From assembly GCF_047948215.1 (NCBI RefSeq), contig NC_134467.1, positions 39,740,520 to 39,804,519 of the forward strand: a stretch of 64,000 bases of DNA, read 5' to 3'. Below are positions 22,049 to 32,449 of the stretch, in pieces. How positions within the stretch are numbered: position 1 is the stretch's first letter; the number at the start of each line of letters is the position of its first letter. The stretch is from Lycorma delicatula (taxonomy: Eukaryota > Arthropoda > Insecta > Hemiptera > Fulgoridae). A model generated the notes under the pieces. It worked only from the letters and a program-made list of their open reading frames with translations. It was not told the DNA's origin and searched no databases. A program made the position numbers and the translations under genes.

Positions 22049-22340
22049 ATATATACATATATATACAGTATATAGCTCTATATAAATATATATATATAAA
22101 ACGCATGTTCGTATGTGTGTCCGCTAAAGACCAAAAAACTAATGGACCCATTTACGCGCGGGCAAAAGGGGGAAAACGGTGAAAAGGGGAAAGGGTAGAA
22201 AAGAAACTGGGAGAGTGGGAGGGAGAAGGGTGAAAGGGAGAAGTTGCAAAGGGAAAAGGGGAAGGAGAATAAGTGAAAGGTAAAATTTGTGAAGTTCAGT
22301 TTTTAATTTTTTATCAAATTTTCAATTGTGTTCATTTAAA

Positions 22341-22344
<4 letters not shown>

Positions 22345-22417
<73 letters not shown>

Positions 22418-22418
22418 T
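22345..22418. repeat. Compound microsatellite (CT)n(TA)n
   Basis: A CT run of about 35 bases then a TA run of about 33 bases; direct reading. Confidence 0.97.
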
Positions 22419-22494
22419 ATATAGAACTAGCGAAGCATTGCCGGATCTGCTATTTATTAATAAATCAATATATTTAAATTAAAAAAAAAAAAAA

Positions 22495-22565
22495 TGTATA
22501 TGAAGTCGGATTCGAACTGATATTTTCATGGTTACGGATCCGACACGTTTTCACTTACTTTACAA
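22495..22565 (-). repeat. tRNA-like SINE fragment (SINE-3)
   Basis: The minus strand reads GTAAGTGAAAACGTGTCGGA, then ATCAGTTCGAATCCGACTTC (B box). It matches the tRNA-like block at 45245-45335 and the box inside family M. It is too degraded to be a working tRNA. Confidence 0.6.
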
Positions 22566-22923
22566 AAAAAAATTGTAAAATCGGTAAAGGAAAACAGGGG
22601 AAAAGGGGAAAATGGAAGAAACTAAAAGGGAAAAAGATCCAAAGCGAAGAAGGGGAAAATGGAAAACGGGAAAAAAGAAATGGAACGTGGAAATGGAAAA
22701 AAACAAGAAAAGGGGTAAGCGGAAAGGGAAACAAGGGAAAGATAAATTGGGGAGGAAGGAGGGATAAAAATAGAAAATGGGGGAATTGAAATGGGGAAAG
22801 GGATTATGATACAAATGAAAATGGGTAAAGGTGGAAGGGAAAAGGGGAACGGGTAAATTTTGTGAAGTTCGGTAATGTTCATTTTGTTAATGTTTAATCA
22901 AACTTTCAATTTTGTTCATTTAA

Positions 22924-22925
<2 letters not shown>

Positions 22926-22987
<62 letters not shown>
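22926..22987. repeat. (TA)n microsatellite, about 62 bp
   Basis: Uninterrupted TA repeat at the end of the array. Confidence 0.98.
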
Positions 22988-22988
<1 letters not shown>

Positions 22989-23025
22989 TCAAATCTAGCA
23001 ATAGCGAAGCATTGCCAAGTCTTCA

Positions 23026-23860
23026 AGTCATACAATTAAATTTATCTTACAAATATTTATTAAAGAAAAATAAATTGTAATCAAGTAAAAGGATTAATTT
23101 ATTTTCTTTAAGGAATATCTATAATAACTTAACTTTCATTAGAAATATCATATTAATTCTAATTGGAGATAATAATCAAACCTCTAAGGTATAAATCTAC
23201 AAAGTTTTATTAAATTATGTCCAATAGTTTTACGTGATGCGTGCTTTAGCACGACCCTAGTTATTTTATTATATCTATAGATAGATATTTTAATAATTTT
23301 AATTTTTTTTTCCAATTAAATCAAACTAGCCTGTTATATTTGTAAGGAAAAAATACATATTGAGTATATGTACTCTCATTTGTTTTTTGTACTCACTAAA
23401 TTAGGTAAAAAAAGTTTTCAATGATTATTTATCATAAATTAATTTACGTTATAATTTAAATAATTAGTGTTTATTTTTATTAACAGAATTAATAATAATA
23501 GTAATAATTAATTATTATTAAATTTATTTTCAATAAATTTATTACTATTTATATAAACATTTAATCATTTACGTTGTAATGATTATTATTTTTTTTTAAG
23601 GATTTAATAACTGTGACCTTGAGCTGTCATAATCGTTAATTTTGTTTTTGTGAAAAATCTCTTATGTAATTTAAAACATAATAAATACCAATTAAAAAAA
23701 CAAATTCACAAACAAAAAAAAACAGAGGTTACATCTTTACCAATTTTATTTTACGGAGGAACCTCAACGCCATTATCTCAAAAATTTTTTTAAAATTATA
23801 TATAAAAGTTATCCAATTTTGTCCAAATAAAATTATTACTTTTAAAAATTACTTATAGAT
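23026..23860. other. AT-rich intergenic stretch
   Basis: ATT/TAA-rich sequence. GCGTGCTTTAGCACGACCC at 23238 is a short hairpin. No gene. Confidence 0.45.
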
Positions 23861-23876
23861 ATTTATAATAGAAAGC

Positions 23877-25140
23877 AAAAACGGATGATTATTTCTTTTA
23901 TTGATTTCAAAAAAGCGAACGATTGCATACATAGGCCTTCGATGTTAAAAATTCTGAGAAATCTCGGATCGGATCCTAAATTGATAAATATGATCGGTTT
24001 AACATTAACAAATACAAAATCTAAAGTGAAATCTCGTGGCGAATTTTCTGAACCTTTTTACATAAAATCCAGACTGAGACAAGGCAAGGGACTTTCGCCT
24101 TTATTATTTAATTGTGCGCTAGAATTTCTGATGCGCGAACGGTTTAAAATTAATCCAAAAAATATTCACATAGGATACAAAAGAGATAACTTAAATTTAA
24201 ATCGCCTAGGATTTGCCGACGACTTAGCTTTATTAGCTAATAGTATCGCAGAAACCAGAATACAAATAACAAGTATAGAAGAACTTGCGAATAAAATTGG
24301 ACTTAAAATTTCTTACAAAAATACTAAAATGATGGCTATGGATCCTTTAGTTATTAATTCTGTGAATATTAACGGAAACAAAGTAGAACTTGTAGAAAAA
24401 TTTAAATATCTTGGAGAGATCATTACTTGTAATTGTAACGAAAAACAAAATTGGACTGAAAGACTTAATAAATTATTTAAACTGCTACAAGTAACCAAAA
24501 ATACTTACAACAAAAAATCGCTCTCGATTAACAGTAAAATTATACATTACAAAACTGTGGTTAAACCGGTAATTACTTACGCGAGCGAGACTTTATTTAG
24601 ATTAAATCAGAAAAATAGGACTGAACCTTTGCTTAAAGTTGAACGCAGGATTCTTAGAACGAAAATCAGTACAGATTATCGCCTAATAAATTTCTGTACG
24701 AAAACTTGGAATCCTTAATCGATACTATGAAAAAGAAGCGAATTTCTTTCTGCGCACACTTTTAAGATTACCGCATGATAGGATTACTAAGAGAATTATC
24801 GATCGATTTTGGTCTTTAAAAAATCCGCCATTATAGATCAAAGAAATTAAAGAAGACATGCAACAATTAAATTTGATTTACGAAGATTTACTTCATAAAT
24901 CCGAAAAATTAAAATTTGTTATTAAAGATCCGAATACCGACTTTAAAGTAAGAACTTTTAATTATACAAAAAGCGTTTATTCAGAAGAGGATCGTAAAGC
25001 AAGATCATTAAGAATGACTAAATATTGGAAGAAAGTAAAACCTAAGAACTTAAAGGCCAAAAGATCGGCAAAAAAGACTTGAATTATTCTGACTAAAGTG
25101 GTCCTTTGCGGCCTTAAAAGTAAAAAAAAAAATAAAAAAA
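23877..25140 (+). mobile_element. LINE-B, 5'-truncated non-LTR retrotransposon
   Basis: Plus-strand RT-bearing copy unlike LINE-A in sequence. It starts abruptly in the RT palm and ends with a short A-rich 3' tail near 25120-25140. A SINE-1 copy follows within 50 bp. Confidence 0.85.
23885..25082 (+). pseudogene. LINE-B reverse transcriptase, broken
   Basis: The first 277 codons are open. RT motifs in order: ISFIDFKKANDCIH (motif A, with Asn where Tyr is usual), SRLRQGKGLSPLLFNCALE, LGFADDLALLANS (catalytic FADD intact), a KISYKNTKMM thumb-side motif and KFKYLGEIIT. After CTKTWNP a frameshift occurs; the reading continues as RYYEKEANFFLRTLLRLP, hits one TAG near 24834, and resumes from the Met at 24858 to the natural C-terminus (EDRKARSLRMTKYWKKVKP). 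The N-terminal endonuclease and RT fingers are missing. Base use is like that of the AT-rich surroundings. Confidence 0.9.
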
Positions 25141-25185
25141 TGTATCGAATTACGAAATGTTGATCTCCGTGGTAGAGTGGTAATT

Positions 25186-25382
25186 TATGTACATTCTCAG
25201 TTCGACCATTCCTGAGATGTGTGGTTAATTGAAACCCAACCACCAAAGAACACCGGTATCCTTGATCTAGTATTCAAATCCGTGTAAAAATAACTGGTTT
25301 TACTAGGAATTGAACGCTGTAACTCACGACTTCCAAATCAGCTGATTTGGGAAGACGCGTTAACCACTAGACCAACCCGGTG
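25186..25382 (-). repeat. SINE-1 copy, 3'-truncated
   Basis: Head (plus-strand CACTAGACCAACCCGGTGGG) to body (CATTCTCAGTTCGACCATTC). The tail end is missing. Confidence 0.85.
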
Positions 25383-25386
25383 GGTT

Positions 25387-25911
25387 GTGGGTTTACATTT
25401 GGTAAAATTAATTTTAACTGGTTCTTTTGATATCATTACTGTGATACGTAAACAAGTTTAGAAAGATGATTTCTTTTGGGTCTTGTGAAAATTCTTATAG
25501 GAGATATTAATCGATTAATTTTTATTTTCAGTCTAGCTTGAAGATATATATTTCCGAATTTTATAATTTCATAAAAAGGATATATAAAAATGTATATAGT
25601 TCAATTTAACGATTTTTTTAAAGTTCTTTAAACAATTTATTTTATGATAATGTATTTTTGATAGATTTATTTTAGTTAAGCCTCCCAAAAAAATTGTTAT
25701 GTTTCAATGAAACCTTATTTTACGTTCGATAGTAGTTTCGTTATATTGATTTTCTATATCCCTTTTTTTTATAATTTTTTTACGAACGATTTATTTCTTC
25801 CATACGTAGTTAACATTTTTTTTTTTTGGAATATTTTTTTTCTATTTGAAATTTGTACGTTGCAATCTATTTAAATAGTGAAAAATAAGCAAAAACCCCA
25901 CCACAGTCCTT
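25387..25911. other. AT-rich intergenic stretch
   Basis: No recognisable feature. Confidence 0.4.
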
Positions 25912-26100
25912 CCGTAGTGAGATGAGAATGATATGTATGACATATAAATGAAGTGTAACATTCTAAAGAAAGGCCAACCATTCCTGAGTTGTGTAGTTAA
26001 TTGAACCCCAACCACCAAAGTTCATGGGTATCCAGGGTATTTAAATCTATACAAAAACATTTAACTTTTACTACGATTTTAACCTAAGAACCTTCGAAGT
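25912..26100 (-). repeat. SINE-1 copy, degenerate
   Basis: Body blocks ATGATATGTATGA, CCATTCCTGAGTTGTGTAG and ACCACCAAAG are recognisable. The tRNA-like head is lost. Confidence 0.7.
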
Positions 26101-26278
26101 TTATTTTTATTTTAAAAAATAAATGAAAACGATTTATAAAAAAAAATTAAATGCTGAAAGAATATTTCAAATCGTTTTTAATTTTGGGGTTATTGATAAT
26201 TTTGAGATCATTAATAAATTATTAACCAATTATTAACAAGTTTTATTTCTAACCGGTTTCAAAAAATTAGCTTTTTTT

Positions 26279-26422
26279 TATAACCACCAGGTCCACAGTT
26301 AAGAATTGATTCAGAGGCTGACATGAATGTGTGAAAATTCCATGACTGACTGGGGATTCGAACCCGGGATCTCCGGGTGATAAGCCGAGACGCTACCACT
26401 CGCGCTACGAAGGCCGGCAGCA
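26279..26422 (-). repeat. SINE-2 copy
   Basis: Full-length minus copy: head (minus-strand GGCCTTCGTAGCGCGAGTGG), B box GGTTCGAATCCCC, the TTTTCACAC block and the A-rich tail. Flanking duplication not established. Confidence 0.82.
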
Positions 26423-26531
26423 ATTTTTTTTTCTAGAATTTTTTTATATCATTTTATAGGATCCCGTTTTACTATTACTTGGACATATAAAAAAATTTTA
26501 TTATTATTATTGTAATTGTTTCTTTTTAAGG

Positions 26532-26581
<50 letters not shown>

Positions 26582-27024
26582 AAAATAACATATAATATTA
26601 TTTTAATTACGTTTTCGTGTAAACGTATCTGATTTAATATATCAATAAAAATTTATGTATTTGTAATTTAGAATTCTTAGAATTTTTACCTTTCTTTAAG
26701 TTTATACATATATATATAAAATTTTATTTTACTTTGTTATTAAACTGGTTGTATAGAATTAATTAAAATTGTTATATATTTTAATTTACAAGTAGTTACT
26801 TGCAGTACATGAAAAATAATATCTAATTAAATGTAATTTTATATATATATATTACTGAAATTATGTCTTTCTAAACAGGGTACGAGATATAAAATTTCTC
26901 GTTCATAGTGATACATGTTTTATAAAATTAAACGTTTCTTAGAATAAATACATTTCTTACTAGAAATTTAATTTGTTAAATTTTCATTATAATCGACTAA
27001 TTAGTTTATATATACATATATACA
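26423..27024. other. AT-rich stretch with TA microsatellite
   Basis: A TA tract at 26533-26576 and several shorter TA runs. No gene. Confidence 0.5.
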
Positions 27025-27220
27025 TAGCAGACCCGTCTAGCCAGAACCTCGTCCGTCACGGCCCAGACGAACTTCAGAGCCAACTCACTGTCCTCCCGCG
27101 GGGGGTGGGGTGGGCACGTGGCCTACTCCAGGGCGCAAAGCTCGCATCGTTCACCATTCCCGCCTACCCAGAGGTTCCGACCCCCGGATCACCAGTACTG
27201 TTCTTTATCCTCGTAGATAT
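27025..27220 (+). other. GC-rich island after a Helitron-like end
   Basis: Begins TAGCAGACCCGTCTAGCC, similar to Helitron-like ends, then about 170 bp of GC-rich sequence (CTCCCGCGGGGGGTGGGGTG). The ORF across it shows no domain. Could be a captured fragment; not identified. Confidence 0.35.
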
Positions 27221-27312
27221 GAGAATAATACTAATAAATAACAACTAAAGAATTCAAGCTTTATAAAAACCTGAAAAAGAAACTAAATTACATAAGAGTA
27301 ACAGTTATCTTT

Positions 27313-27882
27313 TTCTGTTTAGCCTTCGGAACCACCGTAAGGTATAACTTCAGAGTATGATATTTATGAATGTAAATGTCTTGTACAGTCTCGACCCACT
27401 TGGTTGATATAATGGTGAACGCGTCTTCCCAAATCTGCTGATTTGGAAATCGAGAGTTTCAGGGTTCAAGTCCTAGTAAAATCAGTTATTTTTATACGGA
27501 TTTGAATACTAGATCGTGGACACCCGGTGTTCTTTGGTGTTTTGGTTTCAATTAACCACACATCTCAGGAATAGTCGAACTAAGACTGTACAAGATTACA
27601 CTTCATTTTTACACTCATACATATCATCCTCTTAAGTAATACCTGAATGATAATTCCTTTAGGCTAAACAGGAAAAAGAAAATCTTGTACTGTCTCAGGT
27701 CGATCGTTCCTGAGATGTGTGGTTAATTGAAACCCAACCACTAAAGGACACCGGTATTCACGATCTAGTATTCAAATCCGTACAAAAGTAACTGCGTTTA
27801 ATAGGATTTGAATCGTAGAACTCTTGATTTAGAAATCAGCTGATTTGCGATGACAAGTTAACTATTAGACCAATCCGGTTGG
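27313..27882 (-). repeat. SINE-1 copy split by another SINE-1
   Basis: The tail part (27313-27394) and the rest (27683-27882) form one minus-strand SINE-1, separated by a plus-strand SINE-1. The sequence at the break, TCTTGTACAGTCTCGA, is repeated on the far side as TCTTGTACTGTCTCAG, giving the target duplication. Confidence 0.85.
27395..27682 (+). repeat. SINE-1 copy inserted in SINE-1
   Basis: Complete plus copy from CCACTTGGTTGATATAATGG (decayed A box), B box GGTTCAAGTCC, body TTAACCACACATCTCAGGAA, to tail GGCTAAACAGGAAAAAG. It is flanked by the 15-16 bp duplication noted for the host copy. Confidence 0.9.
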
Positions 27883-28209
27883 TTAGATTAGTAGTAATTA
27901 TGGTAACTAATGTACACAGACTTTTCACGACGAAAATTCATAATTTATTTCTGTTTTCATGGTGACAGAAATATAAAAATGGCGTAAAACACGCACGGAG
28001 CAATCGGGACGCTAAGAGGACTATATCCTCCACCGAAATTGTCGAGCGATGAATTATTAGAGTTTATCATTTAGGAGTTAAATCTAGAAAGTTGGAGCCA
28101 TTTTACATTTCTGTAGTGTATTATAACATCTCAAAATTATTTTCACAAATGTTGAGAAAAATTGGTTCACAGTCATCTCCCTAGACATTAATCCTGTCCT
28201 ATATCCTTT
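27883..28209. other. Intergenic
   Basis: No recognisable gene or repeat; includes a moderately GC-rich patch near 27980-28020. Confidence 0.4.
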
Positions 28210-28520
28210 TTTTCTCCCAAGACCACTTAGAACGGTCCAGCAGTTACGCATTGCGTATCCTCAGTGGTTGCCTGGCCTGTAACCTCCCGGAACCCCACAG
28301 GAACAGGCGAAGCCGTGCCCTGCGGGGGTTGCTCACCCAGTAGGGCGGGACTCGGTCTTTTCTTTGTTCCATGCTTCAAACCAGTTCCCCTCCAAGAAGG
28401 GGATTTAGCTGGGTCTCCGTTCTTTTCATTTTTCCCCCGAACTCAAGGGGTCACTCATCCAGTGCGAACCGTCCTTTCGTAAACAGAGCTGCCCTTGCAT
28501 TTCCCTACCACCAATACCAG
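28210..28520 (+). other. GC-rich island, unassigned
   Basis: About 300 bp of C/G-rich sequence (CCTGTAACCTCCCGGAACCC, then GTAGGGCGGGACTCGG). Two overlapping ORFs run through it in different frames with no recognisable motif. It resembles retroelement UTR composition but has no diagnostic ends. Confidence 0.35.
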
Positions 28521-28602
28521 TCCCCATCACACTTCCTAGATTTTTTCTCCTTGATTTGTATTATTCTTGTTACCATAGAGGTTACGTTATCCCATTCAAT
28601 TT

Positions 28603-28756
28603 ACGGTTGGGTTTCAAATAACCACACATCTCAGGAACGGTCGAACTCAGATTGTACAAGAGTACACTTCATTTACATTCATGCGTAACATCCTCATTCA
28701 TCCTTTGAAGTAATACCTCAACGGTAATTCCCGAAGGCTAAACAGGAAAAGAAAAG
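28603..28756 (+). repeat. SINE-1 3' half
   Basis: Starts inside the body (GGTTGGGTTTCAAATAACC) and ends at the tail (AGGCTAAACAGGAAAAG). Its tail faces the tail of the next copy. Confidence 0.82.
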
Positions 28757-28776
28757 TCCTCTCTACCGTGTAAGCC

Positions 28777-29069
28777 TTTTCTTTTTTCTGTTTAGCCTCC
28801 GGTAACTACCGTTTAGATAATACTTAAGAGGATGAATGAGGATGATATGTATGAGTGTGAATGAAATGTAGTCTTGTACATTCTCAGTTCGACCATACCT
28901 GAGATGTGTGGTTAATTGAAACCCAACCACCAAAGAACACCGGTATCCACGATTCAAGTCCGTGTAAAAATAACTGGATTTACTAGGACTTGAACGCTGG
29001 AACTCTCGACTTCCAAATCAGCTGATTTGGGAAGACGCGTTCACCACTAGACCAACCCGGTGGGTTAAA
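28777..29069 (-). repeat. SINE-1 full copy with target duplication
   Basis: Minus copy from tail (TTTCTGTTTAGCCTCCGG) to head (CACTAGACCAACCCGGTGGG). CTACCGTGTAAGCC occurs on both sides (28763-28776 and 29070-29083), a perfect 14-bp target duplication, so the insertion is fairly young. Confidence 0.93.
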
Positions 29070-29142
29070 CTACCGTGTAAGCCGGTCACTATTCTACGCA
29101 TAGCGCGGCAAATTCAGTATTAAAGATAGTTAGTTTCTTTCT

Positions 29143-29350
29143 AGCTATAGAGGCGTGCCTACGGCACGCCCTCCGGGTGGGCGGAGTCTCAAAATGAGGT
29201 TATTAGGTGTCCAAAATTGATTACCTTTTGTATAAAAATATCTTTTTTGAATAATGAAAATCGATATAACGACATTTAAATTAGAAATTTAACTCTAGAA
29301 ATTGCTACTAACGAATCGGGATTTTCCGCTGGTGATCGGTACATTCCGGT
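29143..29350 (+). repeat. Family S copy
   Basis: GC-rich start (GCGTGCCTACGGCACGCCCT, a partial palindrome), then ATTAGGTGTCCAAAATTGAT, GAAATTTAACTCTAGAAATT and GATTTTCCGCTGGTGATCGG. Closely matches 32164-32400. Confidence 0.75.
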
Positions 29351-29449
29351 GCCTGCGTTTTGATTATAGTTCATTATGTTATGAAGAAAAACAATCACAT
29401 AAATAAAAACTTTGTTATTAATATATATATATATATATATCTAGTACAG

Positions 29450-30242
29450 GCAATTTGTCATCAAAATAGGCTGTATTTGGAAATCCTTACCTACCGATTG
29501 ATCTTTTGTCCATGCGTTAGGGGTGATGAGGGGAGCTTAACTCCAGATTTTTAACATCTCCCTCCCATAGATTTTTGAAAAACTCAAAAAGTTTTTGAAA
29601 TGCGTTTTTCTCTGAATCTATGCATTTTAGAGAAAAGTTTTTCAAACAAAAAATTTAGAGGACATTTCTCCTCTACATTTAATATATTTAAAGTTATGCC
29701 GTTTAATTTGAAATTGAAATAATAGGTGACTCTGAAGTTGTAAAAAATGTTGTAAACGACTAGACCAGTTTGGAACATGTGCCCAATTCACAACATTTTC
29801 ACACTTTCACAAGCTACAGCTTCAAAACGGTAAGTCGTACAAGAAAATTGTTTAAATAAAATTTGTCTGTTTTTTTTTTAAATTAACAACTTTTTTAAAT
29901 GCAATACAGACGAAAAACAAATTTTTTTCCGGTGAAAAAACCCGAAAAAATACGTTTTTTACAACTTCAGCGCCACCTAGTATTTTAATTTCAAATTATA
30001 CGGCATAACTTCAAAGATATTAATTGTAGAGGAGAATGTTCTCTATATTTTTTGTTTGAAAAACTTTTCTGTAAAATGCATAGATTCGAAGAAAAACGCA
30101 TTTCAAAAACTTTTTGAATTTTTCAAAAATCAATTGGAGGGGGACGTTAAAAATCTGGAGTTAAGCTTCCCTCATCACCCCTAACATATGTAAAAAACAT
30201 CAATCGACAGGTAAGGATTTTCAAATAAAAATACAAATTGAC
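29450..30242. mobile_element. Long-armed foldback element, about 790 bp
   Basis: Arms of roughly 285 bp: 29450-29740 and 29955-30242 are inverted copies. Matching blocks include GAAATCCTTACCTACCGATT, GTTAGGGGTGATGAGG, AGCTTAACTCCAGATTTTTA, CTCTGAATCTATGCATTTTA and TATGCCGTTTAATTTGAAAT. The 215-bp centre holds no ORF. No clear target duplication was found. It resembles foldback or long-TIR MITE elements; the transposase family is unknown. Confidence 0.85.
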
Positions 30243-30254
30243 TACTAATCGTTA

Positions 30255-30660
30255 TATAATAAATTACTCCATTAGCGAGTTATAACTAGCGTAATAACTT
30301 CCTCCGATTCCTGGCCAATGTGAGATAAAACCGTATACTGAAATTCTTTTGGAATCAAGTTTAAAAGATAAACTTGATAGTTTTTTTATGGTTTTTGACC
30401 TAACAAATTCAATAAAACAGGTTTTAGAACCATATCTCCAATATGTTTTATAATATTCAACGTAAAACAGTAAAATTTGGTTTTTAAAAACTTTTTTTTT
30501 ATGATTATGCAAAAACACTGTTAAGTGACTAATAGATTCATAAAAATTTATTTCAATACTTGCAGAGAATTTTTTTCTGAGAAAATTTATATATAACAGC
30601 TCGATAATCACCTCAAAAATAATAATATTGCTAATAACCTCGTTAAGGAAAAGATCAGAG
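30255..30660 (+). repeat. Family Z copy
   Basis: Shares with 54717-55145 and 35015-35275 the order: TTTTTATGGTTTTTGACC, a CATATCTCCAATATG-type block, CAACGTAAAACAG, and ACTTGCAGAGAATTTTTTTC. The minus-strand ORF here is not conserved between copies. Confidence 0.55.
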
Positions 30661-30851
30661 AAGTTTTAAGGTGCAGTAATAGATCGTCAGTGTATACTTT
30701 GTTGCCAACAAGAATACATTATATAAACCAACATTTAAAAATTAAAAATATTTTCTTCCATTACCGTTTAAATAAATTACTGAACTACTAATTTAAAAAT
30801 TAAACGTTCTCACAAATTTATTTAATATTAAATTAAACATTTTCTTTTATA

Positions 30852-32150
30852 CAGAATGATTTTTTAATCCTGTTACTCAATTGTTAATGTCTGGTAATTT
30901 TTTTCTAAGAAAGGGAAATTTTGTTTTGTGACACGAAATTGGTAGCGTTACTTAACCCGGTATAGATACGGCAATGTGAGTTGATTCTCCTTGTCGTGTT
31001 ACGAACAGAATGTGTTTTACCATAGAACAACGAGTTTTCATTCTTGAACAATATTTTGCTACGAAAACGTACGCGAGTGTAAAAGAATCATTTAAAATTA
31101 AATTTATTGGTGTTACTCCGCCGAAAAAAAATTCAATTTCTAGGCTAGCAAACCGATTTCGAGAGACAGGTAGTGTTTGCGACAGAAAACGTAGTGGTCG
31201 ACCGACTCGCTTAACAGTAGGCGTTTTAGAGAGTGTGAAAACAAGATTGTTCAATTCTCCACGGAAAAGTTTACGAAAACTTTCCACGCAAGTCCGTTTG
31301 TCATATTCGAGTGTTCAGAAAGCCGCTAAAAAATTGAAATTGTATCCGTATCGCGTATAAGTCCAAGAACTTCAGCCTCCAGATTAAAAAAGCGATTGCA
31401 ATATGGCTGTCGGTTTAGGTCTCTCGTATAACGGAATCGAATTTTTAAACACAGTGTTCTTTAGCGATGAAGCTTGGATCCATCTCGATGGTTATGTGAA
31501 CAGTCAAAACTGTCGAATTTGGGCGGTTGAAAATCCTAATGCTTTACAAGACACCTTCGCATCCTGAAAAAACTGGTGTGTAGTGAGCGATATCGCGTCA
31601 TCGTATAGTCGGACCCGTATTTTTCGAACAGACAGTAAATGGTGAAGTATACAGGAATATTGTGTGCCAATTTGTGTCCCTTCTGGAACCTCAAGAACAG
31701 TATTGATGGTTTCAGCAAGACGGCGCTACATGCCACACGTCTCGAGAAACCGTGGATTTTCTGCAAGTTCTTTGATGATCGAATAATAAGCAAGGGCTTA
31801 TGGTCTGCAAGGTCCCCAGACCTCTCATCTCCTGACTAGTTTTTTTTAGGGCTATATTAAGTCCGAGGCCTTCGAAAACAATCCTCACACTATTGATGAA
31901 CTTAAAATCAATATTACAGACTTAATCACGAATATTTCCGATGCGCTTCTTACAAAGGTTTCTGCTAATATGCTGAAAAGAGCCGTGCGTGTATAACCGC
32001 AAGGGTTGGGGACTTTGAGCATATTCTTTAACAATCATGTAAGTAATAGCTTTTTATTAAATCTCTTTTGTAAGTAACAAATACATTTTTTTATTCCACT
32101 TTTCTTAAATTACATTTAAAATTGGGTAACAGGACTAAAAAATCATTCTG
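30852..32150 (+). mobile_element. Mariner/Tc1-superfamily element, 1299 bp
   Basis: Termini CAGAATGATTTTTTAATCC and its complement with one or two changes (TIRs of about 30 bp), with TA at 30850-30851 and 32151-32152. It carries a decayed transposase on the plus strand, related to those at 33024 and 45959 by residue motifs but with different ends. Confidence 0.93.
31010..31995 (+). pseudogene. Decayed transposase of the 30852 element
   Basis: The first 116 codons are open: FTIEQRVFILEQYFATKTYA, then NRFRETGSV and GRPTRLTVGV, an N-terminal helix-turn-helix region of the DUF4817 type. The frame then ends. Recognisable further on are FFSDEAWIHLDGYVNSQNC (first Asp), QDGATCHTSRETVDFL (second Asp) and LWSARSPDLSSPD (third Asp). 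Several frameshifts and stops separate them. Allowing for one frameshift I count 38 residues between the second and third Asp, as in the 33024 family. Confidence 0.87.
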
Positions 32151-32163
32151 TATAATCAATATA

Positions 32164-32400
32164 AGCTGCAGGGCGTGCCTAAGTCACGCCTCCGCAGTTA
32201 GGCCCTCCAGGAGGACGGTATCTCGAAATGAGATTATTAGGTGTCTAAAGTTGATTACCTCTTATGTAAAAATATTTTTTTTTGAATGATGAAAATAGAT
32301 ATAACGATAATTAAATTAGAAATTTAACTCTAGAAATTGATACTAACAAATCGGGATTTTCCGCTAGTGATCGGTACATTTCGGTGCCTACTTATTGGTT
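32164..32400 (+). repeat. Family S copy
   Basis: GCGTGCCTAAGTCACGCC start, then GAAATGAGATTATTAGGTG, AATTTAACTCTAGAAATTG and ATTTTCCGCTAGTGATCGG. It adjoins the right end of the previous element. Confidence 0.75.
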
Positions 32401-32449
32401 ATAGTTCATTATTTTATGAATAAAACAATCACATTATTAAATAAAAAAT

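Larger units (their letters stand above)
21290..23025 (+). repeat. Array of four Helitron-like repeat units
   Basis: Four head-to-tail units share a module order: a block with GACCGATTTACGCGCGGG (clear at 21333 and 22145), a homopurine tract (GGGAAAAGG-type), a 70-bp block with TATCAAACTTTCAATTGTG and TTCATTTAA, then CT and/or TA microsatellite. Two end in a block like AGCAATAGCGAAGCATTGCC, which forms a GCAAT/ATTGC hairpin followed by GGATCTGCTA, as in Helitron 3' ends. ORFs in the purine tracts (Lys/Glu/Arg-rich) are low-complexity artefacts. Confidence 0.7.

Noticed and set aside
22622..22882. 86-codon minus-strand ORF rich in Phe/Pro
   Set aside because: Complement of a homopurine tract.
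28264..28688. Host exon in the GC-rich island
   Set aside because: Two frames are open with no recognisable domain or splice context, and the second runs into a SINE-1 copy.
30264..30611. 115-codon minus-strand ORF
   Set aside because: Lies in a family Z repeat; the frame is not kept in other copies and there is no domain.
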